The notes beneath the pieces were generated by a model that had not been told where the DNA came from, did not search any database, and saw only the letters and a program-made list of their open reading frames with translations. A stretch of 64,000 bases of DNA from Acestrorhynchus altus (Eukaryota > Chordata > Actinopteri > Characiformes > Acestrorhynchidae), in NCBI GenBank assembly GCA_034509495.1, contig CM067503.1, forward strand, positions 9,043,540 to 9,107,539, given 5' to 3'. Each line of letters begins with the position of its first letter. Positions within the stretch are counted from its first letter, which is position 1. The translations under genes were made by a program, and so were the position numbers. Shown here one piece after another: positions 1 through 13,023 of this stretch.

Positions 1-1680
1 CCTTTGTTGTTCTCTTATGTAGATCATTTATAATGTAGATTTTAAGATGCATTTTACAGCTTATCCAAATCATTGAGCAAATTAATGTGCACTCAATAGT
101 CCACTCTTGATCTGAATATTTAACCAGTTATCTGATTAATAAAGTGATCATGTAAATGACATACATCTTCTACAGTAAAGTCTTAAAATCTGTTTACAAA
201 ATCCAGTAAAGATTGGATACAATAGATTTTTAGTTCAGTAATCAGATTTCCCAGCACATGTATACCCTGTATACCCAGTTTGCATATTTATTCTTCCTTA
301 CACGCCGCAGCTGCCCCTGATCTGTGGACGAGCACACAGCACAAACCAATGGGGCCAACCAGCAGGAACTCTGCCTTTCTCCTGTCACATTTACACTCTT
401 CTGAGTTTATTGGCTGAAGTTTTTCAATTATCTGATTTCCTAAATGCATGTTAACACATTGATCAGATTATTGACAGAAGTTGTTTTTTTGTTTGTTTGG
501 TTTGTTGTTGTTTTTTTTTTTGTTTTTTTTTTTTGCTTTAATCAGATTATTAAGTGCATGTAAACACACTAAATGAGAAACACCTTTCCATTATTCTCTT
601 AAATATTTATATGTGTCAAGCTGAGCTTTCAAAAAATCACAGAACAAATTATCCTTGGAAAAATATTATAGTATGACATTGGAAAGGAATTATTTTACAT
701 ATGTTAAAAGTATCAGTAACTTCCAAAATCTCCAGTTTTGATCGTATTAAATTCAGAAGTTTTAGCAAATGCAGAGTCTGAAACATTTGTGGTCATTGTA
801 AAGTTAAAAAATAGGATAGTATAATTTTTTAAAATGTTTTCTTAATCATGAATTTAGAAAAACAAAAATCTTTCTGAAGTCTTTCTGTGAATCTGGCCCC
901 TGGTTTGTTGCTACTTCATGCTTCCACGTAATAATTCTGTGGCAGCTAGAATAAACATCAGAAACATATCTCTTTATTTCTGAGAGGCAGTAGAGGGAGC
1001 ATTTCACATATTCAGCATATTTGTAAAGTGGGTGTGTATGTTTGTGTATTCTCTTCAACCACGGCACACATCTGTACAAGGTAACCCCATACTGTGTGGT
1101 TTGTGGTTGTAGTCGCAGAAGTACTGTACATTTCCTTTGTAGTGATGACCCTGGACCTAAACAACTAAAGAGAGTGCCCTGTGTTCTTTGCTGGAAGTGT
1201 TGTACTGTATGTAGTGATTTTGGTCTGATTGTATGCATGTACCATAAGAGAGTCCACTTTAAGTGAGCTTATTGGTGTTTGTGATATGGTGGAGCACATC
1301 TCTTCCTGAATTACACAATTAAATAAAACTGCTGGGAGAAAGCAACTGAATTAAGCAGTCTTTCATTAAATACAAATGCAAAAAAACAAAATCAGTGATT
1401 AAGCTGTTATTTACTATACTATTTACATTTCTGTGCTTTTGCCACCCAGACACACCAGATTCAACTCACCTGTTAAAAACCTAGTGCACTTGCTATAACA
1501 GAGCATGGACATCAGTAAACTGTAATGGACTCTGGCCCTCAGCTCCCCACTCTTGCTCTAGTCCTTCATCAGTGACCATGGGACACTGTTGGCTGGAAAT
1601 TTCTGGTTGGTGGATTATTCTCAGTCCAGCGTTAACGCCGAGGGCTTTAAGTACCCCAGCATTCTGAACTAGCTCCGAAC
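1..1680. other. AT-rich intergenic sequence, no gene seen
   Basis: No splice-bounded or family-matching coding sequence was found on either strand. A T-rich tract lies at about 481-534. A short cysteine-rich open frame at 1042-1266 is not supported (see the rejected list). Confidence 0.5.
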
Positions 1681-1689
1681 TACTCATAC

Positions 1690-1915
1690 CTCCACAACAC
1701 ACACTGACACACCAACACGTCAGTGTTACTGCAGTGCTGAGAATGACCTACCACCCACTGTGGTGGGCCTGTGGGTCCTAACCATTGAAAAACTGGGTAA
1801 GGAGGGTCACATTGTATGCAGAGAAATGGATTACAATCAGTGACTATAGAACTACAAAGTGATCCTGTATAAGAGGAGCTGATTAAATGGACAATGAATG
1901 TAGAAAGTACGTCAA
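1690..1915. repeat. Interspersed repeat, family shared with 38130-38330
   Basis: Both copies contain a run of cacac/accaac steps, then gtcagtgt-actgcag, then a block with ctgtggtgg and gggtcctgacc, then an aatgtagaaa end. This is a dispersed repeat type common in ostariophysan fish. Coding frames across it are incidental. Confidence 0.6.
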
Positions 1916-2282
1916 CAGAAGCATACAAAGAAGAGACATCAGCTGTCTATAAGTGCACACACATACACAAACACACACACATACTGCAGCCTGGCACCAG
2001 AAGGGAGGACTGTTCTTCCCATTCAGTAAACACTATTCAGATTCTTGTGCAGGTCAGTACTTGTCTCCGTGTCTTTTTAACCTGGAAATCTCTTTCATTT
2101 TAAATCAACAAGTATCTTCAGGATTTCACTCCTATCTCTAATGGGGCTACTAGGATGAGGGAATGAACATTCTGGGTCTATAAATGTTATATCTTGTACA
2201 TATTGTCATGTTCCATAACTGTCATGTTTATACCCTCACAGTTTAAAGAACGCTGATTTCAGAGGGCAACACAGTTACGTAC

Positions 2283-3170
2283 TGACATGCCAAAAGTTAT
2301 GGGACAAGAACTTCTATCATGTAGAACATCCCTCTAGAGGGGTATCATCCCTCTAGCCTGACTAAATGCAACATTCCACAAGTGGAAGGAAGATATCTGG
2401 AGGGATGTTGAACCACACTCTCTGGGCAATCACCCACAGCTTTGTGGTATTTGTGGGTACATGAGCTTGGGTGAATGGACTACTCCACTACATCCCCTAC
2501 ATGCTCAATTGTGCTCATGCTGAGAGAATGTGCAGGCCACACCATTTGTCAGAACACCCCAGAATGCTCTTCAAACCAATCCTGGGCAACACAGATCATT
2601 GGCACATATTCTTCTGGAATATCCCAGATGGTCAGATGTTCACCCAGCATCTGTCAATGACCTGTTTAGGCAGACCACTGGACCAAACCCATACCATGAG
2701 AATTCATCCAACATCAATATGGTGCCTGTATAGTGCCTTTCTTGATTGGTATTTATGGCTTCATAGGGTCAGCTCTGCCATTGGTACCATTACTCATCTG
2801 GCCACAAGCTGGTGCTTGGCAGGACAGTTGTAGCCAGACACTGCTGGTCACCAGCATTAAGCCCCCATGAGCAGTCACTGTGGTTGGTAATGCCTTCAAT
2901 GGTGTGGTCCAAGTACTCCCAGGAACTGTAGATTGTGGAATTTTAAATATCTACATCACAATTGCATTGTCCCATCAGTCTGGAACTGTCTTTCATGCCT
3001 CACTCAAACTTTACATCACCTTGCCATGAACACACTGGCCAGTGTTCAGCCTCACTCACAAGATAACATCTCACAACTTGTGCAGGTGTGAACATTTCCA
3101 ATCCATTCCCTGAGGTAACACCACTTCATAATCAGGTCCCATACTGATATCCCGTGACTTCTGTCATGTC
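2283..3170. mobile_element. Tc1/mariner-like non-autonomous element (family with 20.6 and 55.0 kb copies)
   Basis: The left end (gacatgccaaaagttatggg) and the reverse complement of the right end (gacatgacagaagtcacggg) form an imperfect terminal inverted repeat of about 20 bp. The right half matches 21300-21456 and 55350-55490 (shared cctcactcacaagataaca and catactgatatccc). No intact transposase frame remains. Confidence 0.6.
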
Positions 3171-3752
3171 CGTTTATAAACCACCAGCCAAAAGGCTACT
3201 GTTATATACAATGGATACAGCCAAAGCAGTTAATCTGTATAAAAGCATCAAACAAATGATGTAAATATCAACAATTGTACCATTATCATAATCGAGGTAA
3301 ATTTCCTCACTGTCCAATGAAAAACAAGTATCTCCAGTTTATGTAAAATAAAAGTGATTTTAGAGCATTTCTAGTACTCTATTCATCCAGCATTATTTTC
3401 ACAGGGTACGAAACAGATGCAGGGTTCAAACCATGGAGAACAACTAAAAACTGACAAAAATGAATATACGTGGTTTTGCATTGGACAACAGTGATTTGCA
3501 CAAAAATGCACAAGGAGAGAACAGGTAATAACTTAAGTGAGAATGGGGGAGACAGCAAGTGCTTTAGCAACTGCTTAGAGGGGGAGGATGTACTGGGAAT
3601 ATTATATAATAAGCTTTAAATGAGGAAAGAGCAAATATGCATATTCAGTGGTAATTAGCTCCAGATTAGAGGGCCATCACACTCTCAGATCTGCAGAGAG
3701 TAATCTGAATATAAGGATAGAAAGACGTTCAGCATCCACAGAAGAACTGTAC

Positions 3753-3790
3753 AGGCAGGGGCAGGTGCAGGGGCAGGTGCAGGGGCAGGA
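3753..3790. repeat. Short 12-bp tandem repeat (ggggcaggtgca)
   Basis: Three tandem units of a 12-bp G-rich motif are visible. The surrounding 3.2-4.15 kb shows no gene. Confidence 0.7.
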
Positions 3791-4159
3791 CAGCAGAGAG
3801 AGTCTATGAGACTGAGATTAGAGAACAGGAGAGGTTTAATGTGCAGTGCAGTGGGAAAGAAGCATGGGACAAATATTACACATGTCCAAATCAGAAATAT
3901 TACATATGCAAAAAAAAAAGAAAAAGAAAAAAAAACATCAATGGTTTAAGTAAATAAACACATTTCATTCCATTATGAGATGTTTCACTGTCCTGTGAAA
4001 GAGCGCCCTCTACTGTTATGCAAAATATGAATAAGCTCACTGGCTCCATGTTTGAAAGGACTAAAAACGCTAGAGGGCGCAGTTGAGTGAAGAGGACTAA
4101 GAGGCTATAAATCCAGCTGAAGATCACATTTTGCTGGTATCTGTTTCTTAAGATGCTCT

Positions 4160-4360
4160 AATATGGTCTTTGATGGTCAAGGTGATTGGAGAACTGGTTA
4201 TCCAGGCAAAAACATAACCTATGCTGGTTGTCAAGGTGTTCCTTCTAGCCAGTTTCTTAGTTGGTCAGGCTGGTGGAATAAAGTGGTCATGATGGTGAGC
4301 TTAACCAGTTTATCCAGTTTGAGCTGGCCAGGCTGCTTTTCAGCATCAAAGCAAAAGCAT
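4160..4360. repeat. Interspersed 'ctggt/accag' repeat, copy 1
   Basis: Dense in tggtcaaggtg, ctggttatcc, gccagttt and ggtcaggctgg words, ending near a ttttcagca motif. The same style of sequence is found at 18880-19115 and 35425-35630. It is probably a MITE-like fish repeat. Confidence 0.5.
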
Positions 4361-4679
4361 CAACAAAGACTTTCTTTTACCATGGACTGTATTACATAAA
4401 CGTCATTGAGCACTTATTATGATCTTTCCATTTATCAAGACTAGACAGGATTATCATTAAGAGCAGTCTTTAGACCATATGGGAGCTGATTGGCCTGTGA
4501 ACTGACCAATTCATTGGCTGTTTGCACAGTCTTTATGGCAATGCTGAAATTATTTTATAGGTGTCTCCAGAAAATGAGTTTTTAGATAACATTTATTTTA
4601 TGTGTTCCCAAAAGCTTCATATGATCCCATTATTAAATGGTAGTTAAAGTTAAATGCCCTTTCCAGAAGTGATTCTCAT

Positions 4680-4840
4680 TTTTCTGACCCTCTGTTCTGT
4701 TGACCAGTAAAGTATTGCATCCTCCTTTGCCTGCAGGGGTCACTGATGCATTGTTCTCCTGTAATCCATCACTCTTTGGTTTGTCCACCTCACTCCTCAC
4801 TGCTCTACAACAGAAGATGCTTCATTTCCTTTAATGAGAC
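4680..4840 (-). pseudogene. Decayed copy of otopetrin penultimate exon
   Basis: The minus-strand translation contains NNASVTPAGKGGCNT. It aligns with NETSVTPAGHDGGNT of the intact otopetrin exon at 10704-10898, and the surrounding nucleotides also correspond (cctgcaggggtcactgatg; agatgcttcatttc). The otopetrin membrane sequence after this motif has been lost, and a Tc1-like element begins immediately after it at about 4852. It lies about 3 kb downstream of the otopetrin stop codon, so it is either part of a decayed tandem gene or a dispersed exon copy. Confidence 0.6.
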
Positions 4841-4851
4841 AGGGGGGGTCA

Positions 4852-6030
4852 GTATCTGGTGTGACCACCATCTCCCTCACGCAGTGTAACACATTTCCTT
4901 CATATAGTTGATCAGGTTGTTGATTGTGGCCTGTGGAATGTTGGTCCTCTCCTCTTTAATGACTGCAAAGTTGCCGGATATTGTCAGGTACTGGAACACG
5001 CTGTCATATACGCCAATCCAGAGCATTCAAAACATATTCAGTGGGTGAAATGTCTGGTGAGTATGCTGGCCACGGAAGAACTGGGATTTTTTTCAGTTTC
5101 CAGGAATTGTTTACAGATCCTTTCAACGTGGGGCCATGTATTATCATGCTGCAACATGAGCTGATGATCGTGGGTGAAATGCCATCAATAAAATGCTCCT
5201 GTGATCATTGTCCATAACATAGCCTGCCCATAACATAATCCCAACGCCACCATGGGCCACTCAATTCACAATGTTGACATCAGCAAACCGCTCACCCACC
5301 CAATTCCATGTACGCAGTCTGCTATCTGCCCTGTACAGGGAAAACCAGGATGAACACTTCTCCAGTGTGCCATACACCATCGAATGTGAGAATTTCCCTT
5401 CTCAAGTCAGTTACAATGACAAACTGCAGTCAGGTGGAGACCATGATTAGGATGATGAGCATGCAGATGAGTTTCCCTGAGACGGTTTCAATACATTTGT
5501 GCAGAAATTCTTTGATCATGCATTGTTCTTTGATTGTCACAGTATCTGTCCAGGTGGCTGGTCTCAGACGATTTTGGAGGCGAAGATGCTGGATGTGGAA
5601 GTCCTGAGCAGATGTGCTAACACTTGGTTTGCAGTTGTGAGGTTGTTTCTTTGCCTTTGGAGACAGCTTTTGATAGATAAATGATCATTCAAAGGGCAAC
5701 AGCTCTGGTGGACATTCTTGCAGTCAGCATGCCAATTGCATGCATCCATTAAAATTTGTGACATCTGTGGCATTGGGCTGTGTGATTAAATTGCACATTT
5801 TAGAGTGCCCTTTTATTGTGACCAGGCACACCTGTGCAATAATCATGATGTGTAAACAATATCTTGATATGGCATTTGTGAGATGGATGGATTATCTCAG
5901 CAAAGAAGAAGTGCTTACTAACACATATTTAGGCACATTTGTGAACAATATTTGAGAGAATGCTCACATTTAATTCCCATTTCAGAAGAAACAATGAATG
6001 TGTCCCAATACTTTTATCCATACAGAGTAT
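4852..6030 (-). mobile_element. Tc1/mariner-like DNA transposon, degenerate, minus orientation
   Basis: The sequence follows a very common fish Tc1-like element. Recognisable words include gtgaccaccatctccctcac near the left end, aaatgtctggtgagtatgctggcca, gacatcagcaaaccgctca, caacagctctggtggacatt and, near the right end, tcccaatacttttatccata. Many stops and indels break the transposase frame, so it is inactive. Confidence 0.8.
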
Positions 6031-6035
6031 TGTGA

Positions 6036-6755
6036 CTAAAGGTGGGAATTTGACAGTTTGGAGAAACTGTAACACATAAAAAGCCTTTTAATATATATAT
6101 TTATTGTACAGTATTGTTAGACAATGACAACTAGACTGCTAATGGAAGGTACGTGAACATTGTGTGTAGGTAAAATGTAACTTACAGGCCACACTGAAAC
6201 AACAATTACACATATACAGTTTGTCCAGGTATATTGTAAAGTATATGTTTTTGTAATTGTATCAAAGCATATGTATTAATACAGACACTTTACAATACTA
6301 AAGATGTATACATCTGTATATATCTTCAGAGAATAAAAGATCAATGTTATTAATGGAGAACAGGTGATTCAATATCAGTTCATTTAGAGTAATAAGTTTT
6401 TAACTTCAGCTCCAGAAGCTGCAGCACTATTATATGGTACATCATAATGGATTTTACAGGATCAAATCAAGTGCCTCAATAGTTTTCTCCAGAAGGAGTC
6501 GCTGCTGTGCTGTATGTGCTGTTAGGTGGCAGCCTTTATTAAACAAGGTCGAGCTGAAAATCATTACCGTACATCTCAGGAGGTCAGTGTGAAAACAAGG
6601 GCAGAGACTAAAGAGGGTTAAAGATCAATCTCCGCTTTGTATGAATCAATATTAGATCATTCAAATGAACATTGATCTAAATTGAAAAATCTGTTTGTGT
6701 GTGTGTGCTGAGTAGCTGTTCTTCTATTTGAGGATTTTAAATACAGTGCCTTTTC
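6036..6755. other. AT-rich intergenic sequence, nothing identified
   Basis: No coding similarity or repeat structure was recognised beyond short TA-rich runs. Confidence 0.4.
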
Positions 6756-6759
6756 CCAT

Positions 6760-7110
6760 TCCCTGCTACTAAAGATGAGATGTGTTGATTTCCTTGGTGG
6801 CCAAAAAGTTTAATTTTGGTCTCATCTGACCAGAGCACCTCCCTCCGTAGATTTGGGGAGTCTCCCACATGTCTTTTGGCAAACTCAAAACAAGCCTTGT
6901 CTGTAAGTAAAGTCTTTTTTTTCTAAGCCCAGCTCTATGGAGTGTACAGCTTATTGTAGTCATATTTGTATAACCCAACCCTGATTTTTCAATATATTTG
7001 TCCCTGACTTGTTTGAAGATCTCCTTGGTCCTCATGGTGTTGTTTGTTTAGTGGTGCCTCTTGCTTAATGGTGTTGCAGCATCTGGAGCCTTCCATAAAA
7101 GACGTGTATA
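6760..7110 (-). mobile_element. Tc1-type transposase fragment
   Basis: Minus-strand frame 6769-7035 carries recognisable Tc1 transposase words: a CTLHRAGL segment, RKKRLYL, LSLPKDMWETPQ and SGQMRPKLNF (equivalent to the catalytic-domain WSDETKIELF stretch), then FLATKEIN. The catalytic Asp-Glu context is mutated and the element is truncated. Confidence 0.7.
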
Positions 7111-7274
7111 TACTCATCATGATTTCACACAGATGGACTTCATTTCACTAAGCATGTGACTTCTGAAGGTAAGTAATTGGACCAGAAATATTTAGGGGCT
7201 TCAAAAGCATTGAATGAATACATATGTGCATGCCTATGCATTTTTAATTTCCAAAAAGTTTTCACTGCATGTGT

Positions 7275-7610
7275 CAGGACTGGACAGAAGTGAGGCACAC
7301 GCAGGGTAAATCAGTCAATAGTCTTTAATAAAAAGACAGAGAGAAGTCTACAAACACAATACAGGGGTAATCCAATAGCGAAGTCAAACCAGAAACAGGG
7401 TCAAAAACCACAAGAAACAAAGAAATCCAAGAAAGCAGAGTACGGCTACAATGGCTAATACTAGGCAAAGACTCCTGGGGAAACCAGTATATATAAGGGG
7501 AACCCCAGGTGTCAGTACTCCTCGGTGATTGCGACCAGATCATGTGACCCTCTGAGAAGGGGATTGGGTCACCCATGGCCCTCTGGGAAATGTAGTCTGG
7601 GTACGTGACA
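7275..7610. repeat. Dispersed repeat downstream of otopetrin
   Basis: Begins gtgtcaggactgg-acagaagtgaggcacacgcagg and ends ctggg-tacgtgacag. It resembles a dispersed fish repeat with words such as aggggtaatcc and agggtcaaaaaccacaag. No protein is encoded. It may lie within or just beyond the otopetrin 3' UTR. Confidence 0.4.
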
Positions 7611-7705
7611 GCATGCAGATGCATACAGTTCAGATAATTTTGCAAGGAACTGTAGGAGGACTAGTGTGTGTAAGCATGTATTAATAACTGTTCAGGTGTG
7701 AATGC

Positions 7706-7876
7706 TCATACAGACATTAGCAGTTCCATTAGAGCCCCTACACAGTGCATCCTGTAGAACACAGTCAGGGGCTGGCTGAGGTTCACCAGCACAAACCACA
7801 CAGAGAACCCGAAGAACTGCTTCCCCAGTCCACTCTCAAGCTCTGGATGGGCGCCAAATGCTGGAATCACCCACAG
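7706..7876 (-). CDS. otop3: otopetrin exon 7 (residues 570-625 and stop)
   Basis: The acceptor is CTGAGCAG. It encodes LWVIPAFGAHPELESG, FFGFSVWFVLVNLSQPL and TVFYRMHCVGALMEL, the classic otopetrin C-terminus, and stops with TGA at 7706-7708. Confidence 0.9.
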   Translation of the reverse strand: MWVIPAFGAHPELESGLGKQFFGFSVWFVLVNLSQPLTVFYRMHCVGALMELLMSV

Positions 7877-10800
7877 CTGCTCAGACAGACACAAACACAC
7901 ATAAGCAGCACAGTTCAGAATGATATGCTCTCTTGTATATGACTTTAATTTCAAGGAACCTCTTCAGAACACTTCAGCTCTGATGCAAATCTGAGTGCCA
8001 GCTCTAATCCCACCTGCACATACAATTCCAAGAAAGACTGATATCAAACCTTATTTACAAGCAGTTCCATGACATTGCATGAAAATATTTTAGTACTTTT
8101 ATTTGAAGGAGCACTTTAAAATATGAATTTGATATTGAATCTGTATCACAGCATCTGAAACTAGAGATGGGCAATATTTATTATATCTTATTTTTTATAT
8201 AATACACAACTTATTTTTCTGAGCATATCATGGTTATTGTCAGTGCTCACAGAACACTGACCAACTGTACATTTCATTAAACAGCGTAATCAGTCCTGTT
8301 TAACTGGACGAAGGGCATTTTTTGTACATTTTGAAAAATAAAAATAAGGCTATATTACTTATATAACCATGTTTTTTCACACAGTGGACGAGCTTGAGTT
8401 GTAGGATCTGGGTTTTTAAGCATAATGCTCCTACCACCATGTGTAATGTCATATTCTAGTCTTGTTCACCTTTTGTCTCAGTTGTTGTGTGTTCTTATGT
8501 GCTCCTAGCACACGCTCTGTGTTTTTTTGGTCGTCTCCTCCCTTGTTCTGCCCATTCCCATCTGTGTTTCATTTGTAAGCCTGCCCTTTGTAATCAGTGG
8601 TTCCAGGTGCATCCAATGTTGTGTTCTATTTAAGACCCTTTGTCTCAGCTGTCTTTGTCAATCCTTTTGGTCTGGTCATGGTTTGTTCATGCCTTGTTTT
8701 GGGTTGTTTTTTTTTTGTTTGTTTGTTTTTTTTTTTTGTAGAAACTGTTGGTTTGTTTCCATCCTGGTCTGTTTTCTGTCTTGTTTAGTTTCTGTCTGTC
8801 AGTAATCATATTTTTTCTTTGAACAGCAAAGCACTTTTGTAAGTCGCTCTGGACAAGGGTGTCTGCTAAATGCCATAAATGTATTCAGTATTTATCAGCA
8901 TGTTCCATTTGTTTTGTACTTTGGTTTTTCTTTAAATCCTAAACCCCAGCATTTACCTCCACTCCCTAATCTGTTCTGTCAGATCCTGACACCTTGTTTC
9001 ATTGTGGGGCTGGTGTTCTTGGGGGTGATGTATTGGTTTTTGGGGAGTTTCCCACGTGCCTTTTGGCAGACTCAAAATGAGCTTCCTATTTTTGTCTGTA
9101 AGTAAAGGCTTTTTTCTGACCCCTCTTCCATAAAGCCCAGCTCTAAGAAGTGTACAGCTTATTGTGGTCATATGGACAGATGCTCCACTCCTCCCAGGAA
9201 TGCTGCAGCTCCTTCAGAGCTACCTTTGGTCTCTGTGCTGCCTGGATTGAGAGTTTTGGTGGGCTACCCTCTTTGGGCAGTTTTGTGGTACGTTTGTTCC
9301 TTTTGATAATGGGTTTGATGGTGCTCTGAGGGATCATCAAAGATTTGGATATTTCATATAACCCAACTCTCACTTCTCAACTTGTCCCTGTCTTGTTTGG
9401 AGATCGTGTTAATCTATACTATTCAGATTTTTTTTTAATTAAATGCATGTTGTAATGTAACAATGGCTAAAAAGTACTTCAGTGCCATAAGATCCCCATA
9501 TTGTATAATAATGCCTTTCCATTGTAGATAGAGTACAGTAAAACTGCTGTTAAAACTAAATTGGTTACTGAACCAAGGCTTGTTGGTCAAGGTTGTTTTT
9601 GTGCTTCAGAGTTTCGACAGGCAGCATAACATCACTCTTCTTTGGCTCTATCAGAAGTCCACTATGGTATGTGTAAAAGCATCTTTGTTAAAATGTTCCA
9701 TAATGTACTGTCCCATGTTCCCTTGTTAAAATGCCTGTTTTTCTCTCTGCCAATTAAATCTTCTAGCAGTAGGGATTTGACTATCTGAAATTAAAAATAA
9801 AGTATTTTGGTAGAATATATTTCAATAGTATTGGACCAAACTGAGGTCCAAACTTAAGGGCCTGTATGTAGCCCCCCACACGTCAGTTCAGATCTTCACA
9901 GCATTGCTCCAAAATCTAACCGGAAGTATTCCTTGAACTGTAGAGACAGTTACTTCAACAAAAGCAGGCTAAACTCAATACTCTAGATCAGGGGTTCTTA
10001 ACCTGGGGGTCACGATGTACTTCTAGGGGGGTCGCGAATGTGACACTAATTAAGACGTTTTAAAAACGTTTCGCTAATGTGCGATGAATCAGATTTAAGC
10101 GCTAAACTTTTTCACACTGTATCATTCTCAGTCTTGATGGAGTGTCTCGCATGAAGGACATGGCTTGGCAAACCACTGTTGCTTAAAATAAAGCTTTTTT
10201 TTTTAGAACGTTTTTTCCACTGAATCAAACTGAATCACTCGCCGTTCTGCTCGACTCTTCGATCTGAATCTTGATTCAGGTTCAGCACATTGTGGCTCGG
10301 CAGCATCCAGGCTCGATTAAAATGGAGCGTTTTTTAGAAGGTCGGATTGGACCAAAACGCCTGCGTCCAGGAACATCAGAACAGATAAAAGTGAGAAAAT
10401 ATGATAAAGTACTTTGGAATATGGATTAACATAGGGAATATTGATATTTACTTATTGATACAGTTTTTTCCCGGGGGGTCGCGAAATTTACTGGAGCCTA
10501 AAAGGGGGTCACACAGTGAAAAAGGTTAAGAACCTCTGTTCTAGATTTAATAACTCGATGAATGCAGAAGTTTCCGTTCAGTTCAGCGGTGATGCATTCA
10601 TAAAACTCTATATTTACACATTTCGATTAACTGGATCAAGGATATTGGCTCTACTGAGAGCAACTGGAGCAGAACCAAACAATAATGTCACATATGCACT
10701 TACTGTGATGTTGGATAGAATGAGGAAAGCACATAACTCCTGAATCACTTTCCTGTTCCAGTGATCTGTATTACCTCCATCATGGCCTGCAGGGGTCACT

Positions 10801-12972
10801 GATGTCTCATTCTTGTTTTTTAATGCATCATCATTTGCTCCGTCCACTGCTTTCTCTTCCTGTTTTACAAGAAAAGATGTTTCATTCGTGGTAGACACCT
10901 CTGTATGGAAGCCCATTTCCAACACTTGGAGAAAAATAAATGGTTGTACTAATGAGATTAGTTATAATGAAATTATCCACAGTAAGTCAAAATTGACAAT
11001 CACTTTAATATTAATTATTTATATATTTAGGATAGGATTGAACTTTATTGATCCCTTAGGAAGGTTCCCTCAGGGAAATTAAGGTTCCAGCAGCAGCATA
11101 AGTACAGTACAGAAATAATAATTTATATATTATTATGATATAAGTCACAGGCCAGACAACTATGATCCAGCTACCCTGGGCTCCTTGGCAATCCCCTGGT
11201 GGTCAGGTCTTCACCCATTTGGCCCGGCTGGGCTCAGCCCCGAATGAGCGAAATGGGTGCCATTACTGTGTGTATCAGGAAGTGGCCAAAGGCAAGGGCC
11301 TTGGTCTTCCAATCGTCCGCAGCTAAAACTAGCTCTTGGGACATTGAATTAATATATCATAATTATAACTGCAATATCTCATTACCACTTGCTTTGACTT
11401 ACTGTTTGACCATTTATTTTCTCTAAGTGGCGTAAATCGGCTTCCATAAGATACAATGTGGGTGACTGAAATTAAACACACCCTTTGCACTGAAACTGAC
11501 CTGTGAGCAGGAGTTTAGGTCTTTTTCATTTGTCTTCAGGATAGAATGTGTATGTAGATGTATGTTTAAGCCATGATTATGTTTGTGGAGGTGTAGTCCT
11601 TTGATGATAAAGATGTTCTGCAACACCATCTCCACCACACAGAACACTGAGTACGACAGGTCCAGGTTGCTCACAATATCAGTGGGTTCCAGTGAGAGGG
11701 CAGCCACAAGGGAGAGGTAAGAGAGGAACAGCTGGCCCATTGCCGTTCCCACCAGCAGTGCTATATCCAAGCTCTGTGTGGGGTTTTTACTCCCACCTTG
11801 CTCTTCTACCCTCCACCTCAAGTCCTGCTTTTTCTCTTTCATGTCTTTTTCACCCACAGGTCTGCTCTGGTCCTGCACTATTTTATTCTGCACCACTGTT
11901 CCTGCCAGTGAGCACAGAGCCATGATGGGCATCAAGGCCAGGTGGAAGCAGTAGAACAGTATAAAGGCTATGGATTGCTCTGCATTCTGTGCCACCCAGA
12001 CATGATAAAGTACAAATACTGTTGCCCCAGTCAGCAGTACCACTAAACCCATAACAGGACCAAACAGGACCCTGCCTTGCAACACTGAACACAATGAGCT
12101 TTTCTGGGAGTGCTCAGTGTTGATGCCAGTCATGTGACGCCCAACATTCTTCCACATTACAAAGAGCATGCAACCAGCCAGCAGACTGAACTCCATGTTG
12201 AAAGGGTACAGGATGTTGTAGCCTTGCCGCAAGGCCACACACGCTGCACTGGCATTGCACTGACAAAGACTGCTATTTTTTGGACCTAAAATCAATAAAT
12301 GTATGTGTTAAATACTGTATATGCATAACTAGTGCTCTTTACAACAAGAACATATATAGCAAACCTGTATGATAAAATATTAGCTTCCTGGCAAAAACAT
12401 CCAGAACAGCTACAGTCACGTGAAAACATTAGGACACCCCATCAAAGCCTTTGTCTCTTTTCACATATTTAAACATATGGACATTTGACCTTTATCTTAA
12501 CAACTTAGAGCTGGTGCTCTGATACACTAGCCAACAGATGCCAGTGCTGGTCAGCATCATGAGTGCACCCAATTGCACTCTGTTGGGCTTCAGTTGCTGT
12601 TGATGAAAGGGCATGACCCTAGATTCAAACTCATGATCATTGGGCCTTGGTGCCCAGACCTTGCCATATTGACACATACATACTACTTACCTTTTAACCC
12701 ATTTACCTTTCATCCATTTAAATAAAGACAGGTTTTCATGATATGTCCTAATTTATTCATGTGAGTGTATAATCAAACTTGGACATAAACACACTGCACA
12801 AAATATATCTACCAGCTTTGGTCTCTGGTGGTGCCAAAGTGGACAACGTGTGGTTGATGGGCTGTTTATCCTTTTTTTCCATTTCAATCTCCATGTGGAC
12901 AGAGTCATCTGTTACTGCACAGAACCACAGCAGTACATCTGTGCACAGAATTACCATCAATCCAAACCTTAT

Positions 12973-13023
<51 letters not shown>

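Noticed and set aside
1042..1266. Cysteine-rich 74-codon frame, faintly like the zinc-binding tail of piggyBac transposases
   Set aside because: Spacing of the cysteines does not fit, no neighbouring transposase sequence was seen, and the composition is AT-rich.
2471..2833. 120-codon plus-strand frame
   Set aside because: Lies inside a Tc1-like non-autonomous element, reads against any transposase frame and lacks a known domain.
8527..8805. Hydrophobic Phe/Val/Cys-rich frame
   Set aside because: T-rich repeat sequence read as codons. No family match.
11692..11925. Pro/Ser-rich plus-strand frame
   Set aside because: Antisense shadow of otopetrin exon 5.
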